The notes below the pieces were generated by a model, which was not told where the DNA came from, ran no database searches, and worked only from the letters and a program-made list of their open reading frames with translations. The translations under genes were made by a program, and so were the position numbers. A stretch of 64,000 nt of DNA from Lachnospiraceae bacterium (GTDB lineage Bacteria; Bacillota; Clostridia; Lachnospirales; Lachnospiraceae): NCBI GenBank assembly GCA_015056865.1, contig SVFM01000005.1, positions 62,001 to 126,000 of the forward strand, given 5' to 3'. Every line of letters starts with the position of its first letter. The stretch's first letter is position 1. Of the stretch, positions 36,901 through 46,202 are shown in pieces.

Positions 36901-37572
36901 TTAAAAGGCTTCCAGCAATTCTTTCGTAAGCGGTTCTGTTACGATCCTGCCATCTTTGACAAATGCGATCTTCGGTTGTACTTTGGGTTTTAAGCCCCAT
37001 TTCGTCTTGGTAGTATTCTTATATTTGAAATCGCCGATCTGTAATTTTTCCGGCGCCATTTCAAGCGCAACAATATAATGATTCTTACTGCCATTTCCAC
37101 CGGCATAGGCTTCTCCGTACAGTCCACCCAAAATGATGATATCCCGATTGGAGATGATCATGCTTCCCGGATAAACATCCCCAAGGATGACAATGCTCTT
37201 TTCGGTCTCCAGAATCTCTTTGTTTTTCAGAGTACCCCGGTAAAACTGGCCCTCATTGTTCCCATCGGAGAGTCTCTGATCCAACTCATCCAAAGCTTTG
37301 ATAAAGTTTCTGTCCGTCTCGGCGTCTTTACCAACAATACACACAATATTGACATCGCTATTCTGGGAAATTGTGTCCAGAATTTGTAGTTCTTCACTGC
37401 TGTCCAGGTCTCTGCCACTCATAGACAAGGCCATTTTTGCGGTACCGAAAAAGGCTCTGGATTGGGAAAATTTAAAAGCAATCTCCTGCAAAAGTTCCTC
37501 AAAGGAACAGTCTGCATCCAGCAACAGATTCACCCCGTTTTGGTAACTCTTGATCACTACTGTATTTTTCAT
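36901..37572 (-). CDS. minC: Septum site-determining protein MinC
   Basis: A 223-residue MinC. The N-terminal domain (VVIKSYQNGVNLLLDADCSFEELL) matches the FtsZ-antagonist part; the C-terminal beta-helix has VIVLGDVYPGSMIISNRDIIILGGLYGEAYAG-type repeats (given by position, residues 125-160). ATG 37572 is favoured although AGGAGG is 12 bases ahead. It lies between PBP2 and minD. Confidence 0.92.
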   Translation of the reverse strand: MKNTVVIKSYQNGVNLLLDADCSFEELLQEIAFKFSQSRAFFGTAKMALSMSGRDLDSSEELQILDTISQNSDVNIVCIVGKDAETDRNFIKALDELDQRLSDGNNEGQFYRGTLKNKEILETEKSIVILGDVYPGSMIISNRDIIILGGLYGEAYAGGNGSKNHYIVALEMAPEKLQIGDFKYKNTTKTKWGLKPKVQPKIAFVKDGRIVTEPLTKELLEAF

Positions 37573-37602
37573 ATCATCTTTCAACCTCCTAAAGGGCCTC
37601 AT

Positions 37603-40497
37603 TTAGTCGTTATTAAATCCTGCATCATCCAGCTCATCGGCTGTTCCGGTAATGATATCTTCTTTTTCTGCAAGACCATAATAGTATTGAACAATATCTC
37701 TTGTGGTCTGTGCCGCATAGTCTGAGCTGTATCCAAATGCAATTCGCGTAGTAATAGAGATTTCAGGTTCCTCATAGGGTGCATAGGATACAAAAAGTGC
37801 ATGGTCCGGTCTGGTCAAATTTTCCTGGGCCGTACCGGTTTTTCCCGCAACGTTTACAGCAAGGTCGGAGAAATAAGATTTCCCTTCCACAGCTTTTCTC
37901 ATGCCAAGATGGATCGCATCCCAATAACTCTTGGGCATTTCAATGGTATTTCGAACCTCCGGCTCATATACAGTCAGAACATTTCCATCGGCATCTGTCA
38001 CCTTATCCAGAAGGGTAAGATCATAGCAGGTACCTCCGTTTGCAACCGTCGTTACATAGCGAGCCAGCCCAACAGTGGTAAAACTGTTGTTTGCCTGACC
38101 GATGGCGGCCTGAATAGGATATTCGGTAGCTATGCGAGGTGTGGATTCAACGATCTCTATACCGGATTTCTCTGTCAGGCCATATAGATCGGCATATGCA
38201 GCCAGGATATCTAAGCCTTCCTGTGCATTATAAGTACCGTTTAAGGTACTCATCCGATAACCCATTTCATAAAAATAATAGTTACATGATTTCTGGATTG
38301 CTTCCGCTACATTTAATGGTCCATGAACGCCCGGATGGATCCAACACTTAGGGGAAGGTGTAACTGTTTCAAAAATACCGGTACATTTGATCGTAGAGTT
38401 TAACTCTGTCAAATCCTCCATCAGTGATGCTGTAGCGGATACCATCTTGAAGGTGGAACCTGGCGCAGTCAACTGCTGGGTGGCGTGATTCCACTGGGGC
38501 TGAGACTTGTCCGTGCGAAGTTTTGCATTGTATTCAGCGTTGGACATTTTATTGTTGTCATAGCCCGGGTAAGATACCAGTGCGCGTACATCTCCTGTAT
38601 CAACATCTGTTATTACTACAGAACCGGTGCAGGGATCCAGAGCCAGCTGTGCGGGAGTGATCTCAAGATTACTGATTCTGTTCAGCATAAATTGGTAGGC
38701 TGAAATCTGTCCGGCGTACAACTTGTCAATGTCCTGTTCGTCCATTTCCACCAGCCCCTGCTCGCATAAAATATAGCAGATCTGTTTGCCGGTGATCTCA
38801 TCATTTAAGATCATATATTTATAAATCTTCTTTTGAAACTCTGAGTTGGCATCTATGATCTCAAAAATACACTCCAAAACCTGATTGTATACTGTCTCTG
38901 AATCTGCATATTGACTATCCAAGTTGATCTTGGTTGCATCCACCCATCCTTGGGATATGGTATACAGAAGATATTCCTTCAGACTGATGGTCTCATCTTT
39001 GGTCCATGCTATGTAAGTTGCATCTGTGGTATCTACTTTAGAGGAATCCAATATTCCTTTTTCCAACAGCAGAGAGACAATATTGCTTTGGTAAATTTGA
39101 TACTCCTTTTTCAGCTTATTATAAGGAGTCATCTTTGTGGTCAATTCTTCCGACAAGGCGTCGTATGCCCGCCCTTTATAATCCAGATAGGTTTGATATA
39201 CTTCTTTTTCTGTTTCAGAAGCATATTCCTGGGTAAAACGGTTTACATCAATGACCTGGTTGTTAAACAAAGCAAAATATACATCATATATAGGGATCGG
39301 TGGTCTGTCACTGTCGTTACCTGTGTATTCTTTGATGTTTTTAATGTTGGAGACCAAAATACCTGCAATCTTCTGCTCCAGGATATTGTAGACCGCGATC
39401 TGAAGATCTTTGTCAATGGTCAGATACACATCATTGCCGGCCTCAGCTTCCTCAGACTCCTCTGTAAGTACACTCATAACCTTTCCGGTATTGTTTACAA
39501 ATACTGTTTCAATGCCCTTGGAGCCCTGTAAAGTTTCCTCCATGTAATACTCAATACCAATTTTACCCACAATATCATTGCGACCATATCGCGTGCCATC
39601 ACCACCTGTTTCCAGATCCTTAGCATTCAGACTCTCAATTTCTTCTGTGCTTATTTTACCTGTATAACCAATTATGTGGGAAAAATAGAAGTTATCCACA
39701 TATCTTCTGACTGTGTCCTCTTCAATGGATACTCCATCCAGAGTGTCCATGTTTTCCATGATGGCAGCTACTGTGCGCTCATTCACATCTGTGGCAACTG
39801 TGGTTCCCATATATTTTTGAAAGGCTGTCAGACTCATGGCATAACGTATGGTGATCATCTTTAAGACTTCATCCTTTGTATAACCTTTGCCCGGAACAAA
39901 GCCGCTGCGGCTATTGCCTTCCTCTTTATAAGCCCCTATGGCATAGCGTTTGGAACCTGCCATATAGGCAATCACCTCATCCGGTGTGGCTGTTCGTTGA
40001 TCTTCATCCAAATCCTTGGTATAACGCTCTCCGTAGATATCTGCCAAAAAACGAAGTCTTTGGGTTTCACTTGTGGCAGCAAATTCATACTCGCCATCCT
40101 CGTTCAGAACAACGCCAAAGTCATTGATCACCTCATCACCATTCTTTTCAATAATTTTGATCAGTTTGTAGATATTGGCGTTCAGTTGGCGGTTTTTGGA
40201 TTGTCCTGTGGTCTCGTACACATCCTCCACCTTTACCGAGTAAGCCAGTTCATTGTAGGCCAGTAAATTGCCATTGCAATCATAAATATTTCCTCTTGTG
40301 GCTGAAATTTCCTTTGTTTTCTTACTCTGCAATAAAAAGTCGTCAAGATATTCCTGTCCGTGGATGATCTGCAGATCAAACAAACGATAGATCAAACCTG
40401 CTCCTAACAACAAGAAAAACAGCAGCAATATGGTCAATCTGCTGGTGATAACACCTATGATAACTTCTTTAACTCTCTCAAATAAATTTCTGAGCAC
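37603..40497 (-). CDS. mrdA: PBP2/MrdA-type transpeptidase with a large insertion
   Basis: A 964-residue class B penicillin-binding protein. A membrane helix at residues about 15-37 is followed by a pedestal domain (SATRGNIYDCNGNLLAYN). The transpeptidase motifs are STFK (Ser near 681), SCN near 737 and KTGT near 886. Between DLQIAVYNILEQK (about 374) and DPCTGSVVITDVDTGDVRAL (about 621) lies an insertion of about 245 mostly helical residues; Bacillus and E. coli PBP2 are about 630-720 residues. GTG 40497 follows GGGAG with a seven-base gap and overlaps mreD by 20 bases. It cross-links side-wall peptidoglycan with RodA. Confidence 0.93.
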   Translation of the reverse strand: MLRNLFERVKEVIIGVITSRLTILLLFFLLLGAGLIYRLFDLQIIHGQEYLDDFLLQSKKTKEISATRGNIYDCNGNLLAYNELAYSVKVEDVYETTGQSKNRQLNANIYKLIKIIEKNGDEVINDFGVVLNEDGEYEFAATSETQRLRFLADIYGERYTKDLDEDQRTATPDEVIAYMAGSKRYAIGAYKEEGNSRSGFVPGKGYTKDEVLKMITIRYAMSLTAFQKYMGTTVATDVNERTVAAIMENMDTLDGVSIEEDTVRRYVDNFYFSHIIGYTGKISTEEIESLNAKDLETGGDGTRYGRNDIVGKIGIEYYMEETLQGSKGIETVFVNNTGKVMSVLTEESEEAEAGNDVYLTIDKDLQIAVYNILEQKIAGILVSNIKNIKEYTGNDSDRPPIPIYDVYFALFNNQVIDVNRFTQEYASETEKEVYQTYLDYKGRAYDALSEELTTKMTPYNKLKKEYQIYQSNIVSLLLEKGILDSSKVDTTDATYIAWTKDETISLKEYLLYTISQGWVDATKINLDSQYADSETVYNQVLECIFEIIDANSEFQKKIYKYMILNDEITGKQICYILCEQGLVEMDEQDIDKLYAGQISAYQFMLNRISNLEITPAQLALDPCTGSVVITDVDTGDVRALVSYPGYDNNKMSNAEYNAKLRTDKSQPQWNHATQQLTAPGSTFKMVSATASLMEDLTELNSTIKCTGIFETVTPSPKCWIHPGVHGPLNVAEAIQKSCNYYFYEMGYRMSTLNGTYNAQEGLDILAAYADLYGLTEKSGIEIVESTPRIATEYPIQAAIGQANNSFTTVGLARYVTTVANGGTCYDLTLLDKVTDADGNVLTVYEPEVRNTIEMPKSYWDAIHLGMRKAVEGKSYFSDLAVNVAGKTGTAQENLTRPDHALFVSYAPYEEPEISITTRIAFGYSSDYAAQTTRDIVQYYYGLAEKEDIITGTADELDDAGFNND

Positions 40498-40996
40498 CCT
40501 GTTTCTCCCTTGTTTCCAGCCACACATTGACCTTCAAAACGATCGGATATAAGATCAGCGTGACAATGGTAGTGTATACTGTCTCCGGCAAAATGATCGT
40601 GCGCAGATAATAGAGAAAATGAAGTCTACCTCTGAGCAGGAACATAAAGATATAGCTGATAATACCAAAAGAAAAATCACTGATAATGATCAGTGCCATT
40701 GGCAGTTTGATATCCTCGGGATAAAAAATCCCTGAAAATTTACCGTTTAAATAACCTATGTACAATAAGATCAACGCCTGCAGACCTACAACATCACCAA
40801 AGCATATGTCGCAGAGCAGACCGCAAAGAAAACCGATGATCATCCCTTCCTTTTCTCCCCGCATAAAACCGAAGGATGAGGTTAATATGATCAAGAGATT
40901 GGGAACAATGCCGCCAAAGGCAATTCCCTGAAAAACGGTGCTTTGCAGCAAAAAGCAGATGAGGATCAATAAAAATACTGCAATCTTTCTTCTCAT
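40478..40996 (-). CDS. mreD: MreD rod-shape membrane protein
   Basis: A 172-residue protein of about five membrane helices, with FLCGLLCDICFGDVVGLQALILLYIGYLNGKF-type signature near residues 55-87. MreD joins MreC, RodA and PBP2 in the elongasome. The start overlaps the mreC stop by ATGA; GGAGG precedes it. Confidence 0.93.
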   Translation of the reverse strand: MRRKIAVFLLILICFLLQSTVFQGIAFGGIVPNLLIILTSSFGFMRGEKEGMIIGFLCGLLCDICFGDVVGLQALILLYIGYLNGKFSGIFYPEDIKLPMALIIISDFSFGIISYIFMFLLRGRLHFLYYLRTIILPETVYTTIVTLILYPIVLKVNVWLETREKQGAQKFI

Positions 40997-41865
40997 TTTT
41001 CCTCCAGAGTTTGTTTTAACTCCATGAGTACCAAGACTACGTCCAGATGTTCAAAATCAACTGCCGGAATCAGATACCCGGACTTGGTCAGTTTGTTTGC
41101 ATCCAATGTAATCTCGCTGATAGAGCCAATCAGAATACCCGGCAGATATTTATCGCTGATATCGGAAGTTACAATCTTATCTCCTTCTGCCACCTGCTCG
41201 CGAGAGTCCAAAAGCTGTTCAAAACGAATCACTCCATCCTGCATCAGTTCCAGTTCACCGGAAACAATCAGGTTATCACCTGTGGCTAATACTTTACCGC
41301 TGACATTGGAATTATCCGATATGATCGATATGATCTTTGACCAGTTGGGTCCCACTTCTGTGATACGGCCTACCAAGCCCCCTTCTGCCATCACATTCAT
41401 ATCCACCATCAAGCCATCGTTACTTCCTTTGTCTATGGTAAAAGAGTGATACCAATTACCGGTATCCCTGGCAATGATCCTGGCGCCCACCTTTTCATAG
41501 TCCGAATACTGGGCATCCAGTTTATAGAGTTCACGCAACTTCAAAAGCTCATAGCGTTCCTGCATCAGTGTGGTATTTTCCACAGTCAGATCTGCATTCT
41601 CTTCCCGAAGCTTTTCATTCTCTGCCAAAAGTGCCTTGATCTGTCCCAATTCCTCCGCCCGGTCATTCAGATAATTACCAATCTTGCTAATCCCCTCCTG
41701 AAAGGGAACAACAATATAACCGGCTCCGGTATTTAGGGGCGCGTCTAAGATATTTGTGCCAAATGTGAGGATCATCAGTCCTGTACAAAGAACTGTTAAA
41801 ATAAAAAGGAGATATTTACTTGGCAGTGTAAACCTCTCCCCTTTTCTTTTTATAATCGGGCTCAT
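40993..41865 (-). CDS. mreC: MreC rod-shape protein
   Basis: A 290-residue MreC. One membrane helix at residues about 17-35, a coiled coil at about 70-110 (ALLAENEKLREENADLTVENTTL region), then a beta-rich outside domain with ARIIARDTGNWYHSFTIDKGSNDGL near residue 127. It links MreB to the wall synthases. The start overlaps the mreB stop and follows AAGGGA. Confidence 0.95.
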   Translation of the reverse strand: MSPIIKRKGERFTLPSKYLLFILTVLCTGLMILTFGTNILDAPLNTGAGYIVVPFQEGISKIGNYLNDRAEELGQIKALLAENEKLREENADLTVENTTLMQERYELLKLRELYKLDAQYSDYEKVGARIIARDTGNWYHSFTIDKGSNDGLMVDMNVMAEGGLVGRITEVGPNWSKIISIISDNSNVSGKVLATGDNLIVSGELELMQDGVIRFEQLLDSREQVAEGDKIVTSDISDKYLPGILIGSISEITLDANKLTKSGYLIPAVDFEHLDVVLVLMELKQTLEEK

Positions 41866-42872
41866 TTACTCATCCCTTCAATTGCATAAGCGACTGATTT
41901 ATAGTTATCTTCCTTAATGATCTTGGATAGGCCGACTGCCACGCTGGTGAGAGGTGAATCCGCGACATTAACCTTGAGCCCTGTGCCTTTGGCCAGTTCC
42001 TCTGCAAGATGATTGACCTGAGAAGCTCCACCGGTAAGATAAATTCCGTGGCGGTATATATCTGCCGCCAATTCCGGAGGCGTACGCTCCAGGATCACTT
42101 TTACATTATCAATAATCGTGTGGAAGTGTTCGGTCAGACTTTCATCTACCAATTTGGTCGGAATTTCTCTTTCTACAGGAAGCCCGGTCACGATATCCCT
42201 TCCGTATACAACGGCTCCTCGGCCCGCCGCCTCCAGTTCCCGAAGGTTGATCTTTACATTTTCTGCAGTCTTGCTGCCGATCATCAGAGAAAATTCACGT
42301 CGTACCGCTGCGCGGATGGCTTCATCAAACTTCATGCCGCCTACTTTGATCAGCCTGCTTAACACAATGCCACCTAATGATAGAATGGATATCTCTGTGG
42401 TCTCGTATCCTACATTTACAACCAATACGCCCTGAGAATTCTTCACATCGATATCCATGCCAAGACCATCGGCAACTGCTTTCTCAACCACCATGATCTT
42501 CTTGGCCTTTACACCAGCGTCCTTGATCAGGTCATAAAATGCTCTTTTTTCCACTTCTGTAACATCCGTCGGAACCGCTATATAATAATCTGCCGGTTTC
42601 AGATTACCCTTCATCAGATCACTGATAAAATAATAGACCAAGGTTTCCATATTTTTGATATCTGCAATCACACCATTGCTCAAAGGAAAAGAGATATGAA
42701 TATTCGCCGGTGCCTTTTCATGCATTTCGAAGGCAGAATCTCCGTATGCGAACAGCGTATTTTTGTTTTCAATGGCTATCATATTCTTCTCAACCAGAAT
42801 ATTATCGTCATTTCTACTGTAAATCTTAATATTGTTGGTACCCAGATCGATACCGAATGCATTGTTTGCCAA
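41862..42872 (-). CDS. mreB: MreB/Mbl actin-like rod-shape protein (TTG start)
   Basis: A 336-residue bacterial actin. The phosphate 1 loop is FGIDLGTNNIKIY (residues 6-18), connect 1 and phosphate 2 include VLVVNVGYETTEISIL near residue 145, and the adenosine motif is GIYLTGGASQ near residue 277. It starts at TTG 42872, eight bases after AAGGGG; no ATG or GTG fits better. It positions wall synthesis along the cell. It lies after radC, as in Bacillus. Confidence 0.95.
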   Translation of the reverse strand: MANNAFGIDLGTNNIKIYSRNDDNILVEKNMIAIENKNTLFAYGDSAFEMHEKAPANIHISFPLSNGVIADIKNMETLVYYFISDLMKGNLKPADYYIAVPTDVTEVEKRAFYDLIKDAGVKAKKIMVVEKAVADGLGMDIDVKNSQGVLVVNVGYETTEISILSLGGIVLSRLIKVGGMKFDEAIRAAVRREFSLMIGSKTAENVKINLRELEAAGRGAVVYGRDIVTGLPVEREIPTKLVDESLTEHFHTIIDNVKVILERTPPELAADIYRHGIYLTGGASQVNHLAEELAKGTGLKVNVADSPLTSVAVGLSKIIKEDNYKSVAYAIEGMSK

Positions 42873-42887
42873 TTTGACAACCCCTTT

Positions 42888-43574
42888 CTATAGTAATCCT
42901 TTTTCTTTAAAACTAATGTAATCTTTATCGCCTATGATAATATGATCGACTAAGGGCAGTTCCATCTGCAGACCCAGTTTAAACAAATTTTCAGTGATCT
43001 TGATGTCATCAGCACTGGGCGTAGGATCTCCGCTGGGATGATTATGGATCAGGATCATCTGTACCGCTTCCGCCTTCAGTGCCTCGATAAACACATCCCT
43101 GGGTGACAGGGGTGCCATGCGCACCGTCCCTGTGGATAGTTCTACCTCCCGGATCAAATGCCCCTTGCTGTCAAGAAGCATCAGGATAATACATTCCCGA
43201 CTGCGATGGCGTAGCTTTTCCATGTAATAGGATGCCACGGTGCCCGATCGTTGAAATACCAGATCATCCCACGCCTTTGTGGCAGCAATCCGTCTGGACA
43301 ACTCCGTAATACATTTCAGTTTCACCGCTTTCACCGGACCGATCCCATGAATCTTTGCCAACTGTTCAATACTCATATGATATAAGCCCAGCAAACCTTT
43401 CTTGCCGCAGTCACTTTCCTTTAATACCTGTCCGGCTACTTCCAGCGCATCACTGTTCTTGGTGCCGGTGCGAAGGATGATTGCAAGCAGTTCCGCATCG
43501 GTCAGCTGTTCGGGCCCGTAGACTTCAAACTTTTCATAGGGTTTCATTTCTTCAGTTGTGTGTCTTTTTTCCAT
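42888..43574 (-). CDS. radC: RadC-family JAB1/MPN protein
   Basis: A 228-residue RadC. A helix-hairpin-helix part (IHGIGPVKAVKLKCITELSRR, residues about 74-94) precedes the JAMM metal motif, with the first part LIREVELSTGTV and the core IHNHPSGDPTPSADD near residue 176, giving HxH-x7-S-x2-D. The name comes from DNA repair, but the function is not settled. GAGGAG precedes the ATG. It sits just ahead of mreB. Confidence 0.95.
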   Translation of the reverse strand: MEKRHTTEEMKPYEKFEVYGPEQLTDAELLAIILRTGTKNSDALEVAGQVLKESDCGKKGLLGLYHMSIEQLAKIHGIGPVKAVKLKCITELSRRIAATKAWDDLVFQRSGTVASYYMEKLRHRSRECIILMLLDSKGHLIREVELSTGTVRMAPLSPRDVFIEALKAEAVQMILIHNHPSGDPTPSADDIKITENLFKLGLQMELPLVDHIIIGDKDYISFKEKGLL

Positions 43575-43609
43575 ACGTCTCCTCTACATTCTCTGACGTA
43601 TGCTTCCCC

Positions 43610-43849
43610 TTATTTGACAAATTTATAAACAAGTAATGACAACAGTACTCCTATCACACTGGCAATGGTAATGCGTATCTGGAGGCCAAAGGTCAAAATG
43701 ACAAAGCCCATGTCCAGTTGTACGGGATTACTGAGTCCAAACTCTTGTCCATAGTTTAGCCAAGTTCCGGAAAAATAAGTCCCAATAAATCTGCCGATCA
43801 CAAAACCAACCAGTATTAAAAGTATAAGTGTCCAGTTTTTTCTCTTCAT
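43610..43849 (-). CDS. DUF4321 small membrane protein
   Basis: A 79-residue protein with two membrane helices (ILLILVGFVIGRFIGTYF and ASVIGVLLSLLVYKF) around a loop reading FGLSNPVQLDMGFVILTFGL, the DUF4321 pattern. Its role is unknown. It stands 35 bases ahead of radC and is probably the first gene of the rod-shape operon. GAGGATAAG precedes the ATG. Confidence 0.85.
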   Translation of the reverse strand: MKRKNWTLILLILVGFVIGRFIGTYFSGTWLNYGQEFGLSNPVQLDMGFVILTFGLQIRITIASVIGVLLSLLVYKFVK

Positions 43850-43953
43850 CTTATCCTCACAGTGTATGCCGAATCCTGAGAATAAAGCCTTCCTTTCGGA
43901 GTCCGGCAGATATAAATTATATTACCACATTTCACAATTTATGTATATAAAAT

Positions 43954-45252
43954 TCATGGAAAAAATTTCGACACCGTTATCTTTTTATCCACACAGGATT
44001 GCAGACTTTTCAGGATGCCAAATTTAGCATGCTGCCAGGTAAGACCACCTTGAAAGTATACTGCATAGGGCGGTTTGATGGGCCCGTCTGCCGAAAGTTC
44101 TATGGAGGAGCCGGAAACAAAAGCACCGGCAGCCATGATTACCTTGGCGTCATAACCGGGCATGTCCCAGGGTTCCGGGGTTACATGACTGTCAATGGGT
44201 GCGGCCGCCTGAACACCTTGGCAGAACGCGATCACGCCCTCAGGAGTACCAAACTCTACAGCCTGAATGATATCGTGCCGGCTTTCCGTGCTGTTTGGTA
44301 CTACTTTAAATCCCTGTCTCTCGTAGAGATTAGCTGCAAAAATGGCACCTTTTAAAGCACCTGCAGTGACTATGGGAGCCAGAAAAAGTCCCTGATAAAA
44401 ATCCTTTAAAATACCAAGGGATGCTCCAACCTCCTTACCAAGTCCCGGTGAGGTCAGACGATATGCGGCATTTTCCACATATTCCCGCTTTCCCGCAATA
44501 TAGCCACCGATAGGGGCCAGCCCGCCTCCGGGATTTTTGATCAGAGAGCCTACCACCATGTCCGCTCCTACATCTGAAGGCTCTATGGTTTCCACAAATT
44601 CTCCGTAACAGTTGTCCACCATACAGATCACATCGGGCTTAATTTCTTTGATAAAGGCAATCAGCTGACCGATCCTGGAAACAGACAGGGTGGGCCTTGT
44701 CTGATAGCCCTTTGACCGCTGTATGGTTACCAGCCGGGTCTTTTCGTTGATAGCCTGCCTGATGTTGTCAAAGTCAAAACTTCCGTCCTCAAGCAGATCC
44801 ACCTGCCGATAAGTAATCCCGTACTCTGCCAAAGATCCCTTGGAGGGCCGGATACCAATGACCTCCTCCAGGGTGTCGTAAGGTTTTCCCACAGGAGACA
44901 ACAACTCATCTCCCGGCCTTAAATTGGACATCAGCGCCAATGCCAGTGCATGGGTACCACAGGTGATCTGGGGTCTTACCAGCGCATCTTCCGTGTGAAA
45001 CACTGAGGCATATACAGCCTCCAAAGTATCCCGTCCCAGATCATTGTAGCCATAACCTGTTGTGCCCAGAAGACAAGCCTCACTGACCTGATGCTCCTGC
45101 ATGGCCTTTAATACCTTCATCTGATTATATTCTGCCACCAGATCGATCTGCTCGAACCGATCCTTTAATTCTTCCAACACCTGTTCTCCGAAGGCCTGCA
45201 CTTTCTCAGAAATTCCCAGGCTTCTATAGAGGGTGCTTAACTCTGTTTGCAT
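43954..45252 (-). CDS. ynbB: YnbB-like PLP enzyme (methionine gamma-lyase / aluminium-resistance family)
   Basis: A 432-residue PLP-dependent protein of the family often labelled aluminium resistance protein. TTGYGYNDLGRDTLE is near residue 64, PQITCGTHALALAL near residue 93, MVDNCYGEFVE near residue 206, and the PLP Lys is in GSLIKNPGGGLAPIGGYI near residue 236. The substrate is unknown; methionine gamma-lyase activity is only a family label. Its start overlaps the miaA end by 16 bases. A related gene lies near miaA in Bacillus too. Confidence 0.88.
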   Translation of the reverse strand: MQTELSTLYRSLGISEKVQAFGEQVLEELKDRFEQIDLVAEYNQMKVLKAMQEHQVSEACLLGTTGYGYNDLGRDTLEAVYASVFHTEDALVRPQITCGTHALALALMSNLRPGDELLSPVGKPYDTLEEVIGIRPSKGSLAEYGITYRQVDLLEDGSFDFDNIRQAINEKTRLVTIQRSKGYQTRPTLSVSRIGQLIAFIKEIKPDVICMVDNCYGEFVETIEPSDVGADMVVGSLIKNPGGGLAPIGGYIAGKREYVENAAYRLTSPGLGKEVGASLGILKDFYQGLFLAPIVTAGALKGAIFAANLYERQGFKVVPNSTESRHDIIQAVEFGTPEGVIAFCQGVQAAAPIDSHVTPEPWDMPGYDAKVIMAAGAFVSGSSIELSADGPIKPPYAVYFQGGLTWQHAKFGILKSLQSCVDKKITVSKFFP

Positions 45253-46202
45253 GATAATATCCCTTTCTCCGTCAATGTATTTGTAATAAACGCAAGCATT
45301 TTAGCGTGATCATTTGAAAAAGCCTGTTTCTCCACCCAGATCACTTCTTTTTCCCTGCGAAACCAGGTCAGCTGTCTCTTGGCAAAGTGCCGGGTATCTC
45401 TTTTGATCAGATAAACAGCTTGCTCCAACGTGATTTCGCCTTCCAAATAGGCCAATATCTCTTTATAACCCAGACCCTGCATGGAAACCATGGCTCTGTG
45501 GCATCCCATGTCTCTTAAAGCCTTCACTTCCTCCACAAGTCCCTGCGTCAACATCTCATCTACCCGCTGCTCAATCCTTTCATAAAGCACCTCTCTGGGC
45601 TCACTGAGAACAAAATAGGCACTGTTGTAGGCGGATTCCTTTGCGCGCTCCGTCTGATTATGCCTGGATATTTTTTCCCCGGTAAGCTGATAGAACTCCA
45701 GTGCCCGGATCACCCGCTTCACATTATTGGCATGGATTGCCTGGGCGGAAACCGGGTCCACCTTCTGTAACATTTGATGCAGGATCTTTGGCCCATCCTC
45801 TCTTTGGGATAATGCTTCCAGTTCTTTACGGTAAGTGGTATCCTCCATGTTATCCGTAAAATCAATGCCGTTAAGAACAGCCTGAATATAAAATCCGGTG
45901 CCCCCGGTCAAGATCGGAACATGTCCTGCAGCATAAATTTTTTCCATACACTCCAAACACTTTTGTTGGAAGATTACCACATTAAATTCTTCCCAGGGCT
46001 CCAGAATATCGATCAAATGATGGGGAACTCCCTGCATCTGGTCAGGCATGATCTTGGCAGATCCCACATCCATATGTCTGTACACCTGCATGGAATCGGC
46101 GGAAATGATCTCTCCGCCAATTTGTTTTGCAAGCTGCAAAGACAAGGCCGTCTTGCCAACTGCCGTTGGTCCGGTCAATATGACCAAAGGTCTTTTTGTC
46201 AT
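45237..46202 (-). CDS. miaA: tRNA dimethylallyltransferase MiaA
   Basis: A 321-residue MiaA. The P-loop is LTGPTAVGKTALSLQLA (residues 9-25), followed by EIISADSMQVYRHMDVGSAK and GVPHHLID near residue 60; VKRVIRALEFYQ is near residue 164. It adds an isopentenyl group to A37 of tRNAs, the substrate of the MiaB encoded at 55.5 kb. Its start overlaps the mutL stop (ATGA). Confidence 0.97.
   Translation of the reverse strand: MTKRPLVILTGPTAVGKTALSLQLAKQIGGEIISADSMQVYRHMDVGSAKIMPDQMQGVPHHLIDILEPWEEFNVVIFQQKCLECMEKIYAAGHVPILTGGTGFYIQAVLNGIDFTDNMEDTTYRKELEALSQREDGPKILHQMLQKVDPVSAQAIHANNVKRVIRALEFYQLTGEKISRHNQTERAKESAYNSAYFVLSEPREVLYERIEQRVDEMLTQGLVEEVKALRDMGCHRAMVSMQGLGYKEILAYLEGEITLEQAVYLIKRDTRHFAKRQLTWFRREKEVIWVEKQAFSNDHAKMLAFITNTLTEKGILSCKQS

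Noticed and set aside
38911..39531. Open frame of about 200 codons on the plus strand opposite PBP2
   Set aside because: It is fully within the PBP2 gene and has low-complexity hydrophobic content typical of antisense frames.
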